64,000 bases of DNA from Proteus vulgaris (GTDB lineage Bacteria; Pseudomonadota; Gammaproteobacteria; Enterobacterales; Enterobacteriaceae): contig NZ_CP137920.1 in assembly GCF_033708015.1 (NCBI RefSeq), positions 682,001 through 746,000 on the forward strand, in the 5' to 3' direction. The translations under genes and the position numbers were made by a program. Of the stretch, positions 50,172 through 62,184 are shown one piece after another. The number at the start of each line of letters is the position of its first letter. Within the stretch, counting starts at the first letter, position 1. The notes under the pieces are model-generated. The model was given only the letters and a program-made list of their open reading frames with translations, was not told the DNA's origin and ran no database searches.

Positions 50172-50774
50172 TTACAGTTTGCCAGAGTTTGCTTTCAGGT
50201 ATTTAGCCACGCCGTCTGGAGATGCGCCCATACCTTCTTGACCTTTTTCCCACTGTGCAGGGCAAACATCACCGTGCTCTTCGTGGAATTGCAGTGCGTC
50301 AACCATACGGATCATTTCATCAATATTACGACCTAATGGTAGATCGTTAACGACTTGGTGACGAACAACGCCTTCTTTGTCAATTAAGAATGAACCACGT
50401 AGCGCAACGCCCGCTTCTGGGTGTTCGATACCGTATGCTTTGATGATGTCATGTTTGATATCAGCAACCATTGGGTATCTTACTTCACCGATACCGCCAT
50501 CATCGATGGCCGTTTTACGCCATGCGTTATGTACGAATTCTGAGTCCATAGAAACGCCGATAATTTCAACACCGCGTTTTTGGAACTCTTCAAAACGGTG
50601 ATCGAATGCAATCAGTTCTGAAGGGCAAACGAAAGTGAAATCCATTGGCCAGAAGAAAATAACGGCAGGTTTGCCTTTGATAAATGAATGCAGGTTGAAA
50701 TCATTAACAATTTCACCATTACCTAAAACGGCAGCAGCTGTGAAATCAGGGGCTTTGCGAGTAACCAGAACCAT
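50172..50774 (-). CDS. Typical 2-Cys peroxiredoxin (AhpC/TSA family)
   Basis: This 200-aa thiol peroxidase reduces H2O2 and organic peroxides. Peroxidatic C50 lies in DFTFVCPSE and resolving C171 in GDVCPAQW, the typical two-cysteine arrangement. Start 50774 is preferred over 50813: AGGAGT lies 7 nt before it and the product MVLVTRKAPDF aligns with family members. It resembles the Tsa-type peroxiredoxins more than the AhpC of AhpCF, and no ahpF is adjacent, so reductant (thioredoxin or other) is open. Two ERIC-like repeats begin 25 bp upstream of the start codon and would be part of its mRNA leader or displace its promoter. Confidence 0.92.
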   Translation of the reverse strand: MVLVTRKAPDFTAAAVLGNGEIVNDFNLHSFIKGKPAVIFFWPMDFTFVCPSELIAFDHRFEEFQKRGVEIIGVSMDSEFVHNAWRKTAIDDGGIGEVRYPMVADIKHDIIKAYGIEHPEAGVALRGSFLIDKEGVVRHQVVNDLPLGRNIDEMIRMVDALQFHEEHGDVCPAQWEKGQEGMGASPDGVAKYLKANSGKL

Positions 50775-50798
50775 AATGTACTCCTGTAAATTGAAAGA

Positions 50799-50944
50799 GT
50801 TTATACTCGTCATATTTCAAGTTGTAGCGTTGTTGACTGCGTTTATTCGCACTAGTCACATACTTTTGTATGCTCCTAGTGACTCATTCACTTGTCGCCT
50901 AGCTACACCTCGAACTATTTAGAGTAATTTAGGGTGTATACCTT
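50799..50944. repeat. ERIC-like element, copy 1
   Basis: A 146-bp unit contains TTGTATGCTCCTAG followed by a CATTCACTTG block, matching the core of enterobacterial repetitive intergenic consensus (ERIC) elements, and overall complementary ends (TTGTAGC near the left, GCTACA near the right). It is directly repeated as copy 2 with three visible base differences. Confidence 0.8.
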
Positions 50945-51090
50945 GTTTATACTCGTCATATTTCAAGTTGTAGCGTTGTTGACTGCGTTTATTCGCACTA
51001 GTCACATACTTTTGTATGCTCCTAGCGATTCATTCACTTGTCGCCCAGCTACACCTCGAACTATTTAGAGTAATTTAGGGTGTATACCTT
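50945..51090. repeat. ERIC-like element, copy 2 (tandem)
   Basis: The second 146-bp unit follows head-to-tail without spacer. It differs from copy 1 at three places around 51025-51048. A GTTT like the unit start follows at 51091. The rest up to acpH (51372) is AT-rich without a gene. Confidence 0.8.
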
Positions 51091-51372
51091 GTTTTTAAAT
51101 GATGCATACAGCATAAATAATCAATCGCTATCGATAAAGTCAAACAGAACAATCTATTTAATAGATTATAGCTATTAACTTAATACAATAAAGTCGGATT
51201 ATTTATGGCTCCTTGTATGACGTTCATTCTAATCAACTTTGGAAATGAATACTATGTTTGTTAACAAACCGTTACGAATAATATCATAAATGGACTGAGC
51301 ATCTCTTTGATATATCAAATATAATCCTACAATATGACAAAAGAATGAAAACTAAAATAGTAGTTAAATGTA

Positions 51373-51960
51373 TCAGTCATCAAGTTGGTGATGCTGTGCT
51401 CTTTCTAGCAATTGTGGATAAAACTGCCAAAAGATCTTACTTAATTCATCGTAATGTGTTTCGAGTACGATATAAGAGCCCGCTAGTGCACTTAATCGTG
51501 GTCTTCTTCTTGCCATGCCTTTCAATGTTTGGGCAATATATGCTTTGTCAGCATACCGAATTAACCAAGATTGTGGCCATAGATACTCATTAAGTTCTTG
51601 GAATTTCTCAGGTGTTTGCCATAAATCAGGTTCGATAATATTTCGAACATTGGTGACAAATTTAGCCAACGGTATATTCGGTTCAAATGTTGACCAATTC
51701 AAAGAAAGGAAATGATCCCAAAAAACATCTAAAGTAATTGGTGAAACTCGGCGATATTCATCAGGAAATAAAAGACGAGCCTGTTTGACTAATGGGTGAG
51801 TATCAGTGAGTACATCAATGCGTCTATGCATACGAATGCCCTCAATAACAGCTTGACTGTAATCAGAGCTAGGCGCGCCTTTAACGTAATCTGCCATCAT
51901 ATTGCCTAATAGAGAGCTTTTTGCTCTAAAGGCGAGATGTAAGTGAGCAAGATAATTCAT
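51373..51960 (-). CDS. acpH: Acyl carrier protein phosphodiesterase
   Basis: AcpH removes the phosphopantetheine arm from holo-ACP. It is 195 aa from ATG 51960 (MNYLAHLHLA; E. coli 193). The longer frame from 52008 is not used because family members start here. The HD-type metal motif HRRIDVLTDTHP and VFWDHFLS are conserved. It is divergent from queA, as in E. coli. Confidence 0.93.
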   Translation of the reverse strand: MNYLAHLHLAFRAKSSLLGNMMADYVKGAPSSDYSQAVIEGIRMHRRIDVLTDTHPLVKQARLLFPDEYRRVSPITLDVFWDHFLSLNWSTFEPNIPLAKFVTNVRNIIEPDLWQTPEKFQELNEYLWPQSWLIRYADKAYIAQTLKGMARRRPRLSALAGSYIVLETHYDELSKIFWQFYPQLLERAQHHQLDD

Positions 51961-52067
51961 CTCATCATCATAGCGCCTTTTGAATAAAAAAGGGCTTCTT
52001 TCTTGCACTGATAAGCTGGCAGCACTAGACTAGTCCGCCTGTTTTTTATGAAAGTAGTCGTTTAATT

Positions 52068-53141
52068 ATGCGTGTATCAGACTTTACATTTGAATTACCA
52101 GAAGCCTTGATTGCTCACTATCCACAACCTCAACGCAGTGGATGTCGTTTGCTCTCTTTAGAAGGGGAGACGGGGGCTTTATCACACGGTATTTTTACCG
52201 ATGTGTTAGATAAAATAAATGCAGGTGATCTGCTGGTTTTTAATAATACTCGCGTGATCCCTGCGCGTATTTATGGTCGTAAAGCGTCAGGTGGTAAAAT
52301 CGAAGTGTTAGTTGAGCGTATGCTTGATGAACATCGCGTTCTTGCTCATGTTAGAGCCTCTAAATCACCAAAAGAAGGTGCTGCGCTGGTACTAGGTGAA
52401 GATGAAAGTGTACAAGCAACGATGGTTGCGCGTCATGATACACTTTTTGAAATTCGCTTTGATGATGAAAGGGATGTTCTTACTATTCTGAATAGCATTG
52501 GGCATATGCCTTTACCTCCTTATATTGATCGTCCTGATGAAGAGTCTGATAAAGAACTTTATCAAACGGTCTATAATGAGCGTCCTGGTGCGGTTGCAGC
52601 ACCTACGGCAGGGTTACACTTTGATGAACCCTTACTTCAAGCCTTAAAAGAAAAAGGCGTTGAGATGGCATTTGTCACACTGCATGTGGGGGCGGGGACG
52701 TTCCAACCTGTGCGTGTTGATAATATCGAAGAACACACAATGCATTCTGAATACGCAGAAGTGCCACAAGATGTGGTTGATGCTGTATTAGCATGTAAAG
52801 CACGTGGCAATCGCGTGATTGCAGTGGGAACAACTTCTGTTCGTTCGTTAGAAAGTGCGGCAAAGGCAACAAACGATGCGTTAATTGCACCTTTCTTTGA
52901 TGATACTCAAATCTTTATTTATCCAGGTTATCAATATCAAATTATTGATGCATTGATTACGAATTTCCATTTGCCAGAATCGACTTTAATCATGCTGGTT
53001 TCTGCTTTTGCTGGATATAAAAATACCATGAATGCTTATAAAGAAGCGGTTGAGCAAAAGTATCGCTTCTTCAGCTATGGCGATGCGATGTTTATTACGC
53101 GTAATCTTTTAGCTATCAATGAAAAAGTAGGACAAGAATAA
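52068..53141 (+). CDS. queA: S-adenosylmethionine:tRNA ribosyltransferase-isomerase
   Basis: QueA transfers and rearranges the ribosyl part of SAM onto preQ1 in tRNA, giving epoxyqueuosine. The 357-aa protein (E. coli 356) is highly conserved: [38 protein letters not shown] and [11 protein letters not shown]. No strong ribosome site is seen before the ATG. It is followed by tgt after 183 bp, the enzyme that inserts preQ1. Confidence 0.97.
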   Translation: MRVSDFTFELPEALIAHYPQPQRSGCRLLSLEGETGALSHGIFTDVLDKINAGDLLVFNNTRVIPARIYGRKASGGKIEVLVERMLDEHRVLAHVRASKSPKEGAALVLGEDESVQATMVARHDTLFEIRFDDERDVLTILNSIGHMPLPPYIDRPDEESDKELYQTVYNERPGAVAAPTAGLHFDEPLLQALKEKGVEMAFVTLHVGAGTFQPVRVDNIEEHTMHSEYAEVPQDVVDAVLACKARGNRVIAVGTTSVRSLESAAKATNDALIAPFFDDTQIFIYPGYQYQIIDALITNFHLPESTLIMLVSAFAGYKNTMNAYKEAVEQKYRFFSYGDAMFITRNLLAINEKVGQE

Positions 53142-53324
53142 AGATTTATTATTCTTTTTAACGTTTTTCTTCGTTTTATGAATTGTTATTTCAATTTTGT
53201 TGTTTGATCTCTTTGACTAAGCATGGGTTTTTGTTGAAGTAACATATACAGCCGTCTAACAAATGATTAGAATGTGCTGTTTTTTATTGCGCATTGGACT
53301 GTTTTTCTGATGCTTGGAGGATGA

Positions 53325-54467
<1,143 letters not shown>

Positions 54468-54478
54468 TGTATACGAGA

Positions 54479-54508
54479 AAGCCCAATTCTGTGTATGATA
54501 TTGGGCTT
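54479..54508 (+). terminator. Hairpin between tgt and yajC
   Basis: AAGCCCAAT / ATTGGGCTT (9 bp, 12-nt loop) has no T tract. It may be an attenuator or an mRNA-stabilising structure inside the operon. Confidence 0.45.
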
Positions 54509-54552
54509 ATAACTTGAATATCGTCGATATCGACAACAATGAGGAAAAGTGA

Positions 54553-54888
54553 ATGAGTTTTTTCATTTCTGATGCTGTTGCTTCTGCTGGACAAGCAGCA
54601 CCTGAAGCTAGCTTTATGTCTATTTTACCGATGTTAGTGATCTTTATTCTGATTTTCTATTTTATGATCCTACGTCCACAGCAAAAACGTACTAAAGAAC
54701 ACCGTAAACTGATGGATTCTATTGGTAAAGGTGATGAAGTTTTAACGACGGGTGGTTTAATTGGTCGTGTTGTTAAGGTTTCAGATAACGGCTATATCGT
54801 TGTTGCTCTGAATGAAACAACTGAAGTAACTATCAAACGTGACTTTGTTGCCGCTGTATTACCGAAAGGCACAATGAAAGCTATTTAA
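54553..54888 (+). CDS. yajC: Sec translocon accessory subunit YajC
   Basis: The 111-aa protein (E. coli 110) has one transmembrane helix (about 24-43, [18 protein letters not shown]) and a small cytoplasmic domain ([14 protein letters not shown]). It associates with SecD and SecF. GAGGAAAAG precedes the start, and secD follows after 32 bp. Confidence 0.96.
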   Translation: MSFFISDAVASAGQAAPEASFMSILPMLVIFILIFYFMILRPQQKRTKEHRKLMDSIGKGDEVLTTGGLIGRVVKVSDNGYIVVALNETTEVTIKRDFVAAVLPKGTMKAI

Positions 54889-54920
54889 TAACATTTCCCC
54901 AAAGGGAAAAGGGAACTGCC

Positions 54921-56768
54921 GTGCTAAACCGTTATCCTTTGTGGAAGTACCTGATGTTGATAGCCGCTATCCTCATCGGTCTGCTTTACGCACTTCCTAA
55001 CCTATATGGTGAGGATCCGGCTGTTCAAATCACTGGCGTGCGGGGAACCGCCGCCAATGAGCAAACACTGGATCAAGTTCGATCTTTATTAGATAAAGAA
55101 AAAATTGAAGCGAAATCTATTGCACTTGAAAATGGTGCGATTTTGGCTCGTTTCGGTAACCCTGATATTCAGTTACGTGCTCGTGAAGTGTTGTTGCCTG
55201 CCTTAGGCGACCAGTTCATTGTTGCACTTAACCTTGCACCGGCAACACCAAAATGGTTAGAAGCCATTGGCGGTGAGCCGATGAAACTGGGATTAGACTT
55301 ACGTGGTGGTGTTCACTTCTTGATGGAAGTGGATATGGAAACCGCGTTAGGTAAACTTCAGGAACAAAATGTTGAAAGTCTACGTACATTATTACGTGAC
55401 GAAGGCATTCCGTATTCATCTATCCGTAAAACTGATAACTATGGTGTTGAAATCCGTTTTCGTAATGCGGATGATCGCTCTAAAGCTTCAGATTACCTAA
55501 CTCGTCGTAATCAGGATCTCATTTTTAGAGATGGCGCAAATAACTCATTAAGAGCTATTTTTACTGACGAACGTTTACGTGATGCGCGTACATATGCTGT
55601 ACAGCAAAACATCACTATCTTACGTAATCGTGTTAACCAGTTAGGTGTTGCTGAGCCATTAGTTCAACGTCAAGGCGCTGACCGAATTGTTGTTGAATTA
55701 CCGGGTATCCAAGATACCGCTCGTGCCAAAGAAATCTTAGGTGCGACAGCAACATTAGAATTCCGTTTAGTCAATACCACCATTGATCCTTCTGCTTTAG
55801 AAACAGGTCGTATTCCGGGCGACTCAGAAGTGAAATATACCCGTGAAGGTAGACCAACAATTCTTTATAAACGCGTTATTTTAACCGGTGACCACATTAC
55901 AGATTCAACCTCTCAGGCTGATGAATATGGTCAACCTCAAGTGAATATTTCACTTGATAGCGCGGGTGGTTCTATCATGTCTAACTTTACGAAAGATAAC
56001 GTCGGTAAACCGATGGCAACACTGTTCGTAGAGTATAAAGACAGCGGTAAACGCGATGAGAATGACCGTGCCATATTGGTTAAAAGCGAAGAGGTCATCA
56101 ACGTTGCGAATATTCAGAGTCGTTTAGGAAATAGCTTCCGTATTACGGGTATTTCAAATGCGAATGAAGCACGCCAGTTATCTCTGTTATTACGTGCAGG
56201 TGCGTTGATTGCACCTATTCAAATCGTGGAAGAAAGGACGATTGGTCCAACTTTGGGTCTGCAAAATATTACCCAAGGTTTAGAAGCTTGTTTATGGGGT
56301 CTGATTGCGTCTGTTGCCTTTATGATAATTTATTATCGTAAATTTGGTGTGATTGCGAGTACCGCATTAATGGCAAACTTAGTGTTAATCGTTGGGGTAA
56401 TGTCACTATTACCGGGCGCAACACTGACCATGCCGGGTATTGCGGGTATCGTCTTAACACTTGCCGTCGCTGTCGATGCCAACGTACTGATAAACGAACG
56501 TATTAAAGAAGAATTACGTAATGGTCGATCAGTACAACAAGCCATCCATGAAGGTTATAAAGGTGCCTTCTCCAGTATTATTGATGCGAACTTAACCACA
56601 TTAATTACAGCTGTGATCCTTTATGCAGTCGGTACCGGCTCCATTAAAGGCTTTGCTATCACAACGGCAATCGGGGTTGCAACATCCATGTTTACCGCTA
56701 TCGTCGGTACTCGTGCGATTGTAAACCTGCTGTATGGTGGTAAACGCGTTAAGAAACTGTCTATTTAA
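54921..56768 (+). CDS. secD: Protein translocase subunit SecD
   Basis: SecD uses the proton-motive force to assist late steps of secretion. It is 615 aa, equal to E. coli, and begins at GTG ([13 protein letters not shown]). It has an N-terminal helix, a large periplasmic domain with the D1 motif [13 protein letters not shown], and a C-terminal five-helix RND-like bundle ([20 protein letters not shown]). secF begins 10 bp downstream. Confidence 0.97.
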   Translation: MLNRYPLWKYLMLIAAILIGLLYALPNLYGEDPAVQITGVRGTAANEQTLDQVRSLLDKEKIEAKSIALENGAILARFGNPDIQLRAREVLLPALGDQFIVALNLAPATPKWLEAIGGEPMKLGLDLRGGVHFLMEVDMETALGKLQEQNVESLRTLLRDEGIPYSSIRKTDNYGVEIRFRNADDRSKASDYLTRRNQDLIFRDGANNSLRAIFTDERLRDARTYAVQQNITILRNRVNQLGVAEPLVQRQGADRIVVELPGIQDTARAKEILGATATLEFRLVNTTIDPSALETGRIPGDSEVKYTREGRPTILYKRVILTGDHITDSTSQADEYGQPQVNISLDSAGGSIMSNFTKDNVGKPMATLFVEYKDSGKRDENDRAILVKSEEVINVANIQSRLGNSFRITGISNANEARQLSLLLRAGALIAPIQIVEERTIGPTLGLQNITQGLEACLWGLIASVAFMIIYYRKFGVIASTALMANLVLIVGVMSLLPGATLTMPGIAGIVLTLAVAVDANVLINERIKEELRNGRSVQQAIHEGYKGAFSSIIDANLTTLITAVILYAVGTGSIKGFAITTAIGVATSMFTAIVGTRAIVNLLYGGKRVKKLSI

Positions 56769-56778
56769 GGAGCACGTT

Positions 56779-57747
56779 GTGGCACAGGATTATACTGTTG
56801 AACAATTAAACCATGGTCGTAGAGTCATTGACTTTATGCGTTGGGACAACGTCGCCTTTAGTATTTCGTTTCTGCTTTTGATAGCATCAATCGCTATCAT
56901 TTCCGTGAAAGGATTTAACTGGGGACTGGATTTTACAGGTGGTACAGTAATTGAGATCAATCTCAGTCAACCAGCCGACCTTGATAAAATGCGTGATAGC
57001 CTAGATACAGCGGGCTTTAAAGATCCTCTGTTACAAAACTTTGGTAGCAGTCGCGATATTATGGTGCGAATGCCTCCTGTTGAAGGACAGGCGGGTCAAG
57101 AATTAGGTAAGAAAGTTATCGATGTTATCAATGCTGAAGTTGATAACGATGCGGTGGTAAAACGTATTGAGTTTGTTGGGCCGAGCGTGGGGAGTGAATT
57201 GGCTCAAACAGGTGCAATGGCGTTGTTATCAGCACTTATCTGTATTCTTATCTATGTTGGATTCCGTTTTGAATGGCGTTTGGCGTTAGGCGCGGTTATT
57301 GCGCTTGCGCATGACGTAGTGATCACACTGGGTGTACTCTCACTATTCCACATAGAAGTTGACTTAACCATTGTGGCGTCATTGATGTCTGTTATCGGTT
57401 ACTCACTGAATGATAGTATTGTTGTATCTGACCGTATTCGTGAGAATTTCCGTAAAATTCGTCGAGGAACATCATATGAAATTATGAACGTTTCTCTTAC
57501 ACAGACATTAAGCCGTACCATCATGACATCAGCAACAACATTATTAGTTGTATTAATGCTGTATATCTTTGGTGGTTCAATGCTACAAGGCTTCTCTTTA
57601 GTTATGTTAATCGGTGTTTCAATCGGTACTATTTCTTCTATTTATGTGGCTTCTGCATTAGCACTGAAAATGGGAATGAAACGTGAACACTTGATTGTAC
57701 AAAAAGTAGAAAAAGAGGGTGCCGATCAGACAACACTCTTACCATAA
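56779..57747 (+). CDS. secF: Protein translocase subunit SecF
   Basis: The 322-aa partner of SecD starts at GTG 56779 ([14 protein letters not shown] follows). The longer frame at 56734 lies inside secD and is not used; AAGGAG sits at 56767-56772. Conserved [29 protein letters not shown] and the six membrane helices are present. Confidence 0.96.
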   Translation: MAQDYTVEQLNHGRRVIDFMRWDNVAFSISFLLLIASIAIISVKGFNWGLDFTGGTVIEINLSQPADLDKMRDSLDTAGFKDPLLQNFGSSRDIMVRMPPVEGQAGQELGKKVIDVINAEVDNDAVVKRIEFVGPSVGSELAQTGAMALLSALICILIYVGFRFEWRLALGAVIALAHDVVITLGVLSLFHIEVDLTIVASLMSVIGYSLNDSIVVSDRIRENFRKIRRGTSYEIMNVSLTQTLSRTIMTSATTLLVVLMLYIFGGSMLQGFSLVMLIGVSIGTISSIYVASALALKMGMKREHLIVQKVEKEGADQTTLLP

Positions 57748-57774
57748 TAGAGCGTTCTTCTGATAAAACATCGC

Positions 57775-57813
57775 AAACACCCTGCCAGTGTATACTGACA
57801 GGGTGTTTTTTGT
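57775..57813 (+). terminator. Terminator after secF
   Basis: AAACACCCTG-C-CAGT / ACTG-A-CAGGGTGTTT is a long stem with one mismatch and a 4-nt loop, followed by T. Confidence 0.88.
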
Positions 57814-57863
57814 TCACTGAACAGGTACACTGTTTATGAGTGTTGTCAAAAGTAGGAATAACT

Positions 57864-58313
57864 ATGCATTGCCCATTTTGTGGAGCCGTAGATACCAAGG
57901 TAATTGATTCCAGACTTGTTGGTGATGGTTCACAAGTGCGCCGTCGTCGCCAATGTCTTGTTTGTCATGAACGTTTTACTACCTTTGAAGTAGCAGAGTT
58001 AGTGATGCCTCGTGTTGTGAAAAGTGATGAGATACGAGAGCCTTTTGATGAAGAAAAACTTCGTCGAGGTATGCTTAAAGCATTAGAAAAGCGTCCAGTG
58101 AGTTCAGACGATGTAGAAGCGGCGATAAGCCATATCAAATCCCAGTTAAGAGCGACGGGAGAAAGAGAAATACCGTCAAAAGAGATTGGTAATTTTGTTA
58201 TGGAACAACTGAAGAAACTTGATAAAGTGGCTTATATTCGCTTTGCTTCTGTTTATCGTAGTTTTGAAGATATCCGTGATTTTGGTGAAGAAATTGCAAG
58301 ATTACAGGATTAA
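57864..58313 (+). CDS. nrdR: Ribonucleotide reductase repressor NrdR
   Basis: This zinc-ribbon/ATP-cone repressor of nrd genes has 149 aa from ATG 57864 ([13 protein letters not shown]), exactly family size. Zinc ligands are C3, C6, C31 and C34, and the ATP-cone covers about 49-139 ([20 protein letters not shown]). The upstream start at 57840 is not used. It precedes ribD, as in E. coli. Confidence 0.97.
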   Translation: MHCPFCGAVDTKVIDSRLVGDGSQVRRRRQCLVCHERFTTFEVAELVMPRVVKSDEIREPFDEEKLRRGMLKALEKRPVSSDDVEAAISHIKSQLRATGEREIPSKEIGNFVMEQLKKLDKVAYIRFASVYRSFEDIRDFGEEIARLQD

Positions 58314-58375
58314 GACCGCATTTCATTTAATGATTTGAAAAATAATGATAAATAATAAAACTACAAGTAATTATT

Positions 58376-59530
58376 ATGACTAATAACAACAGCAATAATC
58401 CTAATAGAAATGAAAGCCTGCATGATGAACACTATATGCGTCGAGCCATTGAACTTGCTGCATTAGGTCGTTTCACAACATCACCTAATCCTAATGTAGG
58501 ATGTGTGATTGTTAAAGAAGGTGAAATCATCGGTGAAGGTTATCATCATCATGCGGGAGGTCCCCATGCTGAAGTCAATGCATTAAAAATGGCAGGAGAT
58601 AAAGCAAAAGGAGCGACAGCGTATGTCACTCTGGAGCCTTGTAGCCACTTTGGTAAAACACCACCTTGTGCTGATGCTTTGATTAATGCGGGGATAAAAC
58701 GTGTTGTTGCTGCGATGCAAGATCCCAATCCTCAGGTTGCGGGACGAGGATTACATAAATTATTATCCGCCGGAATTGATGTTTCACACGGTGTCTTAAT
58801 GCAAGAAGCTGAAAAACTTAACGTTGGTTTTTTTAAACGAATGAGAACAGGCTTCCCTTATATCCAGCTAAAATTAGGTGCATCTTTAGATGGTAAAACA
58901 GCATTAGCATCAGGTGAAAGCCAATGGATAACCTCTAAAGCCTCTCGTCGGGATGTACAAAATTTTCGTGCCCAAGCTAGCGCTATTTTAACGACAAGTG
59001 CAACCGTCCTTGCAGACAACCCTTCTATGAATGTGCGTTGGGATGAGCTTTCAGATGAAATTAAAGCGCTTTATCCTGAAGAAACGCTACGCCAACCTAT
59101 TCGTATTGTTGCTGATAGCCAAAATAGAGTGACTGAAAATCATAAAATCACTCAAATTGAAGGCGAATGCTGGTTGGCGCGTACAAAATCACAGCCAAGT
59201 GACTGGCAGGGTAATGTATCAGAAATTCTATTACCAACGAATGGTAAAAACAGCGGTGTGGATTTAGTTTTATTAATGATGCAATTGGGTAAACGCAATA
59301 TCAATACCGTATGGGTTGAAAGTGGCGCTCATTTTGCTGGTGCATTATTAGAAGCTGGGCTTGTTGATGAGCTTATTATTTATATTGCGCCTAAAATTTT
59401 AGGGAATGATGCACGTGGATTATTTGCACTCTCTCCGCTTTTATCATTATCTGAAGCGCCTGAATTTACAGTAGATTCTCTCCAACAAATTGGTTCCGAT
59501 ATCAGAATTTGTTTAAAACCTCGTTATTAA
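58376..59530 (+). CDS. ribD: Bifunctional riboflavin biosynthesis deaminase/reductase
   Basis: The 384-aa protein joins a zinc deaminase domain (about 20-140: GGPHAEVNA, EPCSHFGKTPPCADAL) to an NADPH reductase domain (about 165-384: LKLGASLDGKTALASGESQWI). It performs the second and third steps of the riboflavin pathway. The N-terminus carries about 14 extra Asn-rich residues compared with E. coli (367 aa). Confidence 0.96.
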   Translation: MTNNNSNNPNRNESLHDEHYMRRAIELAALGRFTTSPNPNVGCVIVKEGEIIGEGYHHHAGGPHAEVNALKMAGDKAKGATAYVTLEPCSHFGKTPPCADALINAGIKRVVAAMQDPNPQVAGRGLHKLLSAGIDVSHGVLMQEAEKLNVGFFKRMRTGFPYIQLKLGASLDGKTALASGESQWITSKASRRDVQNFRAQASAILTTSATVLADNPSMNVRWDELSDEIKALYPEETLRQPIRIVADSQNRVTENHKITQIEGECWLARTKSQPSDWQGNVSEILLPTNGKNSGVDLVLLMMQLGKRNINTVWVESGAHFAGALLEAGLVDELIIYIAPKILGNDARGLFALSPLLSLSEAPEFTVDSLQQIGSDIRICLKPRY

Positions 59531-59554
59531 TAGACGCAAATAAGTGTGTCTACG

Positions 59555-59578
59555 GCGCTATTTGTAGTAAAATAGCGC
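59555..59578 (+). terminator. Hairpin after ribD
   Basis: GCGCTATTT / AAATAGCGC (9 bp) lies 24 bp past the ribD stop, without a T tract. Confidence 0.4.
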
Positions 59579-59628
59579 TGTGTGTGTTATTTCCTGTCGT
59601 TACGACATCGTTATCAGCCAACTAAATG

Positions 59629-59650
59629 CCTTGATTTATCAAGGGTTTTT
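59629..59650 (+). terminator. Terminator-like hairpin in the ribD-ribH gap
   Basis: CCTTGA / TCAAGG with a TTTA loop is followed by GTTTTT. The stem is short; it may partly separate ribH-nusB transcription from ribD. Confidence 0.5.
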
Positions 59651-59742
59651 GGCTCCTTTGCTGTGTGATAATAAAACAGAGCGCAGTAAGGGAAAGAATA
59701 TGATAAAATCCGCGCCCCGCGGATAGGAGAAAAAGGTAACCT

Positions 59743-60213
59743 ATGAACGTAATCAAAGGTGTTGTCGCGGCGCCAAACGCACGCGTAGCAATTGCAATTG
59801 CCCGTTTTAATAACTTCATCAACGACAATCTATTAGACGGTGCGGTTGATGCATTAGAACGCATTGGACAAGTTTCCTCTGAAAATATTACCGTCGTTTG
59901 GGTTCCAGGCGCTTATGAGTTGCCCTTAACTGTGAAGGCATTAGCAGAAAGCGACAAATACGATGCAGTTATCGCATTAGGTACTGTTATCCGTGGCGGA
60001 ACCGCACATTTTGAATACGTTGCTGGCGAATGTAGTTCTGGCCTATCTCAAGTTGCAATGCAAAGTGAGATCCCTGTGACTTTTGGTGTATTAACAACGG
60101 AAAGTATTGAACAGGCTATTGAACGCGCAGGAACTAAAGCGGGCAACAAAGGTGCTGAAGCGGCAATGACAGCACTTGAAATGATCAATGTACTTAAAGC
60201 CATAAAAGGCTAA
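59743..60213 (+). CDS. ribH: 6,7-dimethyl-8-ribityllumazine synthase
   Basis: The 156-aa capsid-forming enzyme (E. coli RibE, 156 aa) makes the riboflavin precursor. Typical segments are [40 protein letters not shown] and [11 protein letters not shown], including the catalytic histidine in the HFEYV block. AGGAG lies 13 bases before the ATG. nusB follows. Confidence 0.97.
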   Translation: MNVIKGVVAAPNARVAIAIARFNNFINDNLLDGAVDALERIGQVSSENITVVWVPGAYELPLTVKALAESDKYDAVIALGTVIRGGTAHFEYVAGECSSGLSQVAMQSEIPVTFGVLTTESIEQAIERAGTKAGNKGAEAAMTALEMINVLKAIKG

Positions 60214-60241
60214 TCATCTGTTTTAACTTAAGGGGAATTTT

Positions 60242-60655
60242 GTGAAACCTGCTGCTCGTCGTCGTGCTCGTGAGTGTGCTGTTCAAGCTATCTACTCATG
60301 GCAATTATCCGGAAATGACATCGCGGATGTGGAATTGGAGTTTTTATCCGAGCAGGATACCCAAGGTGTAGATATTGCTTATTTTCGTGAGCTTTTAGTG
60401 GGTGTTGCCATTAATGCAACACGTTTAGATAAGGCAATGGAACCTTATTTATCCCGCCAACTTGAAGAATTAGGTCAAGTTGAAAAAGCAATTTTACGTT
60501 TAGCAATGTTTGAACTTAGCTTCCGTGAAGATGTTCCTTACAAAGTTGCGATTAACGAAGCGATTGAACTGGCTAAGGTATTTGGTGCTGACGATAGCCA
60601 TAAATTTGTTAATGGCGTACTTGATAAAGCTGCACCAACAGTACGTAAAAAATAA
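60242..60655 (+). CDS. nusB: Transcription antitermination factor NusB
   Basis: The 137-aa all-helical protein (E. coli 139) binds boxA RNA with NusE during rRNA transcription. It starts at GTG 60242 ([20 protein letters not shown]). Conserved [28 protein letters not shown] is split by nothing. It is 28 bp after ribH. Confidence 0.97.
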   Translation: MKPAARRRARECAVQAIYSWQLSGNDIADVELEFLSEQDTQGVDIAYFRELLVGVAINATRLDKAMEPYLSRQLEELGQVEKAILRLAMFELSFREDVPYKVAINEAIELAKVFGADDSHKFVNGVLDKAAPTVRKK

Positions 60656-60688
60656 CGTTTTTCACGTTTCCTCTATGGTAAATAATTC

Positions 60689-60714
60689 AAGGCCGGTATT
60701 TCCGGCCTTTTGTT
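60689..60714 (+). terminator. Terminator after nusB
   Basis: AAGGCCGG / CCGGCCTT (8-bp GC-rich stem) is followed by TTGTTT, about 35 bp past the stop. Confidence 0.8.
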
Positions 60715-60757
60715 TAATAAAGCTAGTTTAGTATGCATAGCTCAATAGGAAATAGAT

Positions 60758-61741
60758 ATGCCTTGTGGTGAATTCTCCCTTATTAAGCAATATTTCACTT
60801 CACAGCCTGTAAAACGAAAAGATGTGAGTACAGGAATTGGGGATGACTGCGCAATATTGACGGTACCTGAAAAGCAACAAATTGCTATTAGTACCGATAC
60901 TCTAGTGAGTGGTATTCACTTCCTTCCTTCTATCTCACCTGAAGATTTAGCCTATAAAGCACTTGCTGTAAATATTAGTGATTTAGCTGCCGTTGGTGCA
61001 GATCCTTCTTGGGCTTCATTAGCTTTAACACTTCCTGATACAAACAGTGAATGGCTTGAGGCATTTAGTCGTTCCTTCTTTGCGTTAGCTGATTATTATG
61101 CAATCCAGTTAATCGGCGGTGATACCACTCGTGGTCCTTTGAGTTTAACAATCACTATACAAGGACTTGTTCCACAAGGAACGGCATTACTCCGTTCTGG
61201 CGCTAAAATTGGCGATTGGATCTATGTCACGGGTTTTTTAGGTGATAGCGCGGCAGGGCTTGCTGTATTACAAAATAGATTACAGCCGACAGAAAAAGAG
61301 CATAGTGACTATTTTGTTGCAAGGCATTTGCGCCCTCAACCTCGGTTACTACAAGGTCAAGCATTACGTCATTTAGCGACATCTGCAATTGATATTTCTG
61401 ATGGACTGATTTCAGACTTGAACCATATTCTCACGGCAAGTGGCTGTGGGGCTCGCTTAAATTTAGATGCATTACCTTACTCGCCAGCGATGAAAGCGGA
61501 AGTGAGTGAAGAACAAGCGGAGATTTGGGCATTAAGTGGCGGTGAAGATTATGAGTTATGTTTTACAGTGCCTGAAATCAACCGCGGCGCTTTAGAAATG
61601 GCATTAGCACATACAGGCGCAGATTTTCATTGTATAGGGCAAATTATGCCGATTACTGAAGGTATTCGCTATTTACGTGATGGTAAAGATGTTTACCCTA
61701 ATCTCAAAGGGTTTGATCATTTCAGTGAGTCTAACGAGTAG
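60758..61741 (+). CDS. thiL: Thiamine-monophosphate kinase
   Basis: ThiL phosphorylates thiamine monophosphate to the active pyrophosphate. It has 327 aa (E. coli 325) with the PurM-like fold: [48 protein letters not shown] and [10 protein letters not shown]. In E. coli pgpA follows immediately; here a hairpin and the convergent yjdM gene follow instead. Confidence 0.96.
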   Translation: MPCGEFSLIKQYFTSQPVKRKDVSTGIGDDCAILTVPEKQQIAISTDTLVSGIHFLPSISPEDLAYKALAVNISDLAAVGADPSWASLALTLPDTNSEWLEAFSRSFFALADYYAIQLIGGDTTRGPLSLTITIQGLVPQGTALLRSGAKIGDWIYVTGFLGDSAAGLAVLQNRLQPTEKEHSDYFVARHLRPQPRLLQGQALRHLATSAIDISDGLISDLNHILTASGCGARLNLDALPYSPAMKAEVSEEQAEIWALSGGEDYELCFTVPEINRGALEMALAHTGADFHCIGQIMPITEGIRYLRDGKDVYPNLKGFDHFSESNE

Positions 61742-61755
61742 TCTTACTTTAATTT

Positions 61756-61778
61756 AAAGGCGCTCTATTAGCGCCTTT
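61756..61778. terminator. Hairpin after thiL
   Basis: AAAGGCGC / GCGCCTTT (8 bp, 7-nt loop) lies 14 bp past the thiL stop and 47 bp from the convergent yjdM stop. It can act for both. Confidence 0.7.
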
Positions 61779-61824
61779 GATGATATTGATAATATCTAAC
61801 TCGATGTTTAAAGAATCTATTATC

Positions 61825-62160
61825 TTAGTTCTTTTTCACAAATTCCGATTTCAACTTCATTGGTCCAAAACCATCAATTTTACAATCAATATTATGATCG
61901 CCTTCTACTAAACGGATACCTTTTACTTTAGTCCCCATTTTCAGCATGGTTGAACTACCTTTGACTTTGAGATCTTTAATCACCGTCACTGAATCACCAT
62001 CAGCTAATAAATTGCCGTTAGCATCTTTAACGACTAACTCATCGTTATCAATAGTGGGTTCTGCATCGTTCCACTCATGCGCACATTCAGGGCAAACATA
62101 CATTGCACCGTCTTCATAGGTGTATTCTGAATTGCACTTAGGACAAGAAGGTAATGACAT
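61825..62160 (-). CDS. yjdM: Zinc-ribbon protein YjdM (PhnA family)
   Basis: The 111-aa protein equals E. coli YjdM in length and is very similar. A zinc ribbon uses C6, C9 and the pair in MYVCPEC; an SH3-like domain follows ([20 protein letters not shown]). Start 62160 (MSLPSCPKC) is preferred over the frame from 62184. The family was once linked to phosphonate use, but its function is not established. Confidence 0.93.
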   Translation of the reverse strand: MSLPSCPKCNSEYTYEDGAMYVCPECAHEWNDAEPTIDNDELVVKDANGNLLADGDSVTVIKDLKVKGSSTMLKMGTKVKGIRLVEGDHNIDCKIDGFGPMKLKSEFVKKN

Positions 62161-62184
62161 AATAATACTCTCAAATTTTATCAA

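Noticed and set aside
50635..50922. 95-codon plus-strand frame over the peroxiredoxin start and first ERIC-like repeat
   Set aside because: Antisense to a well-supported gene and continuing into a non-coding repeat.
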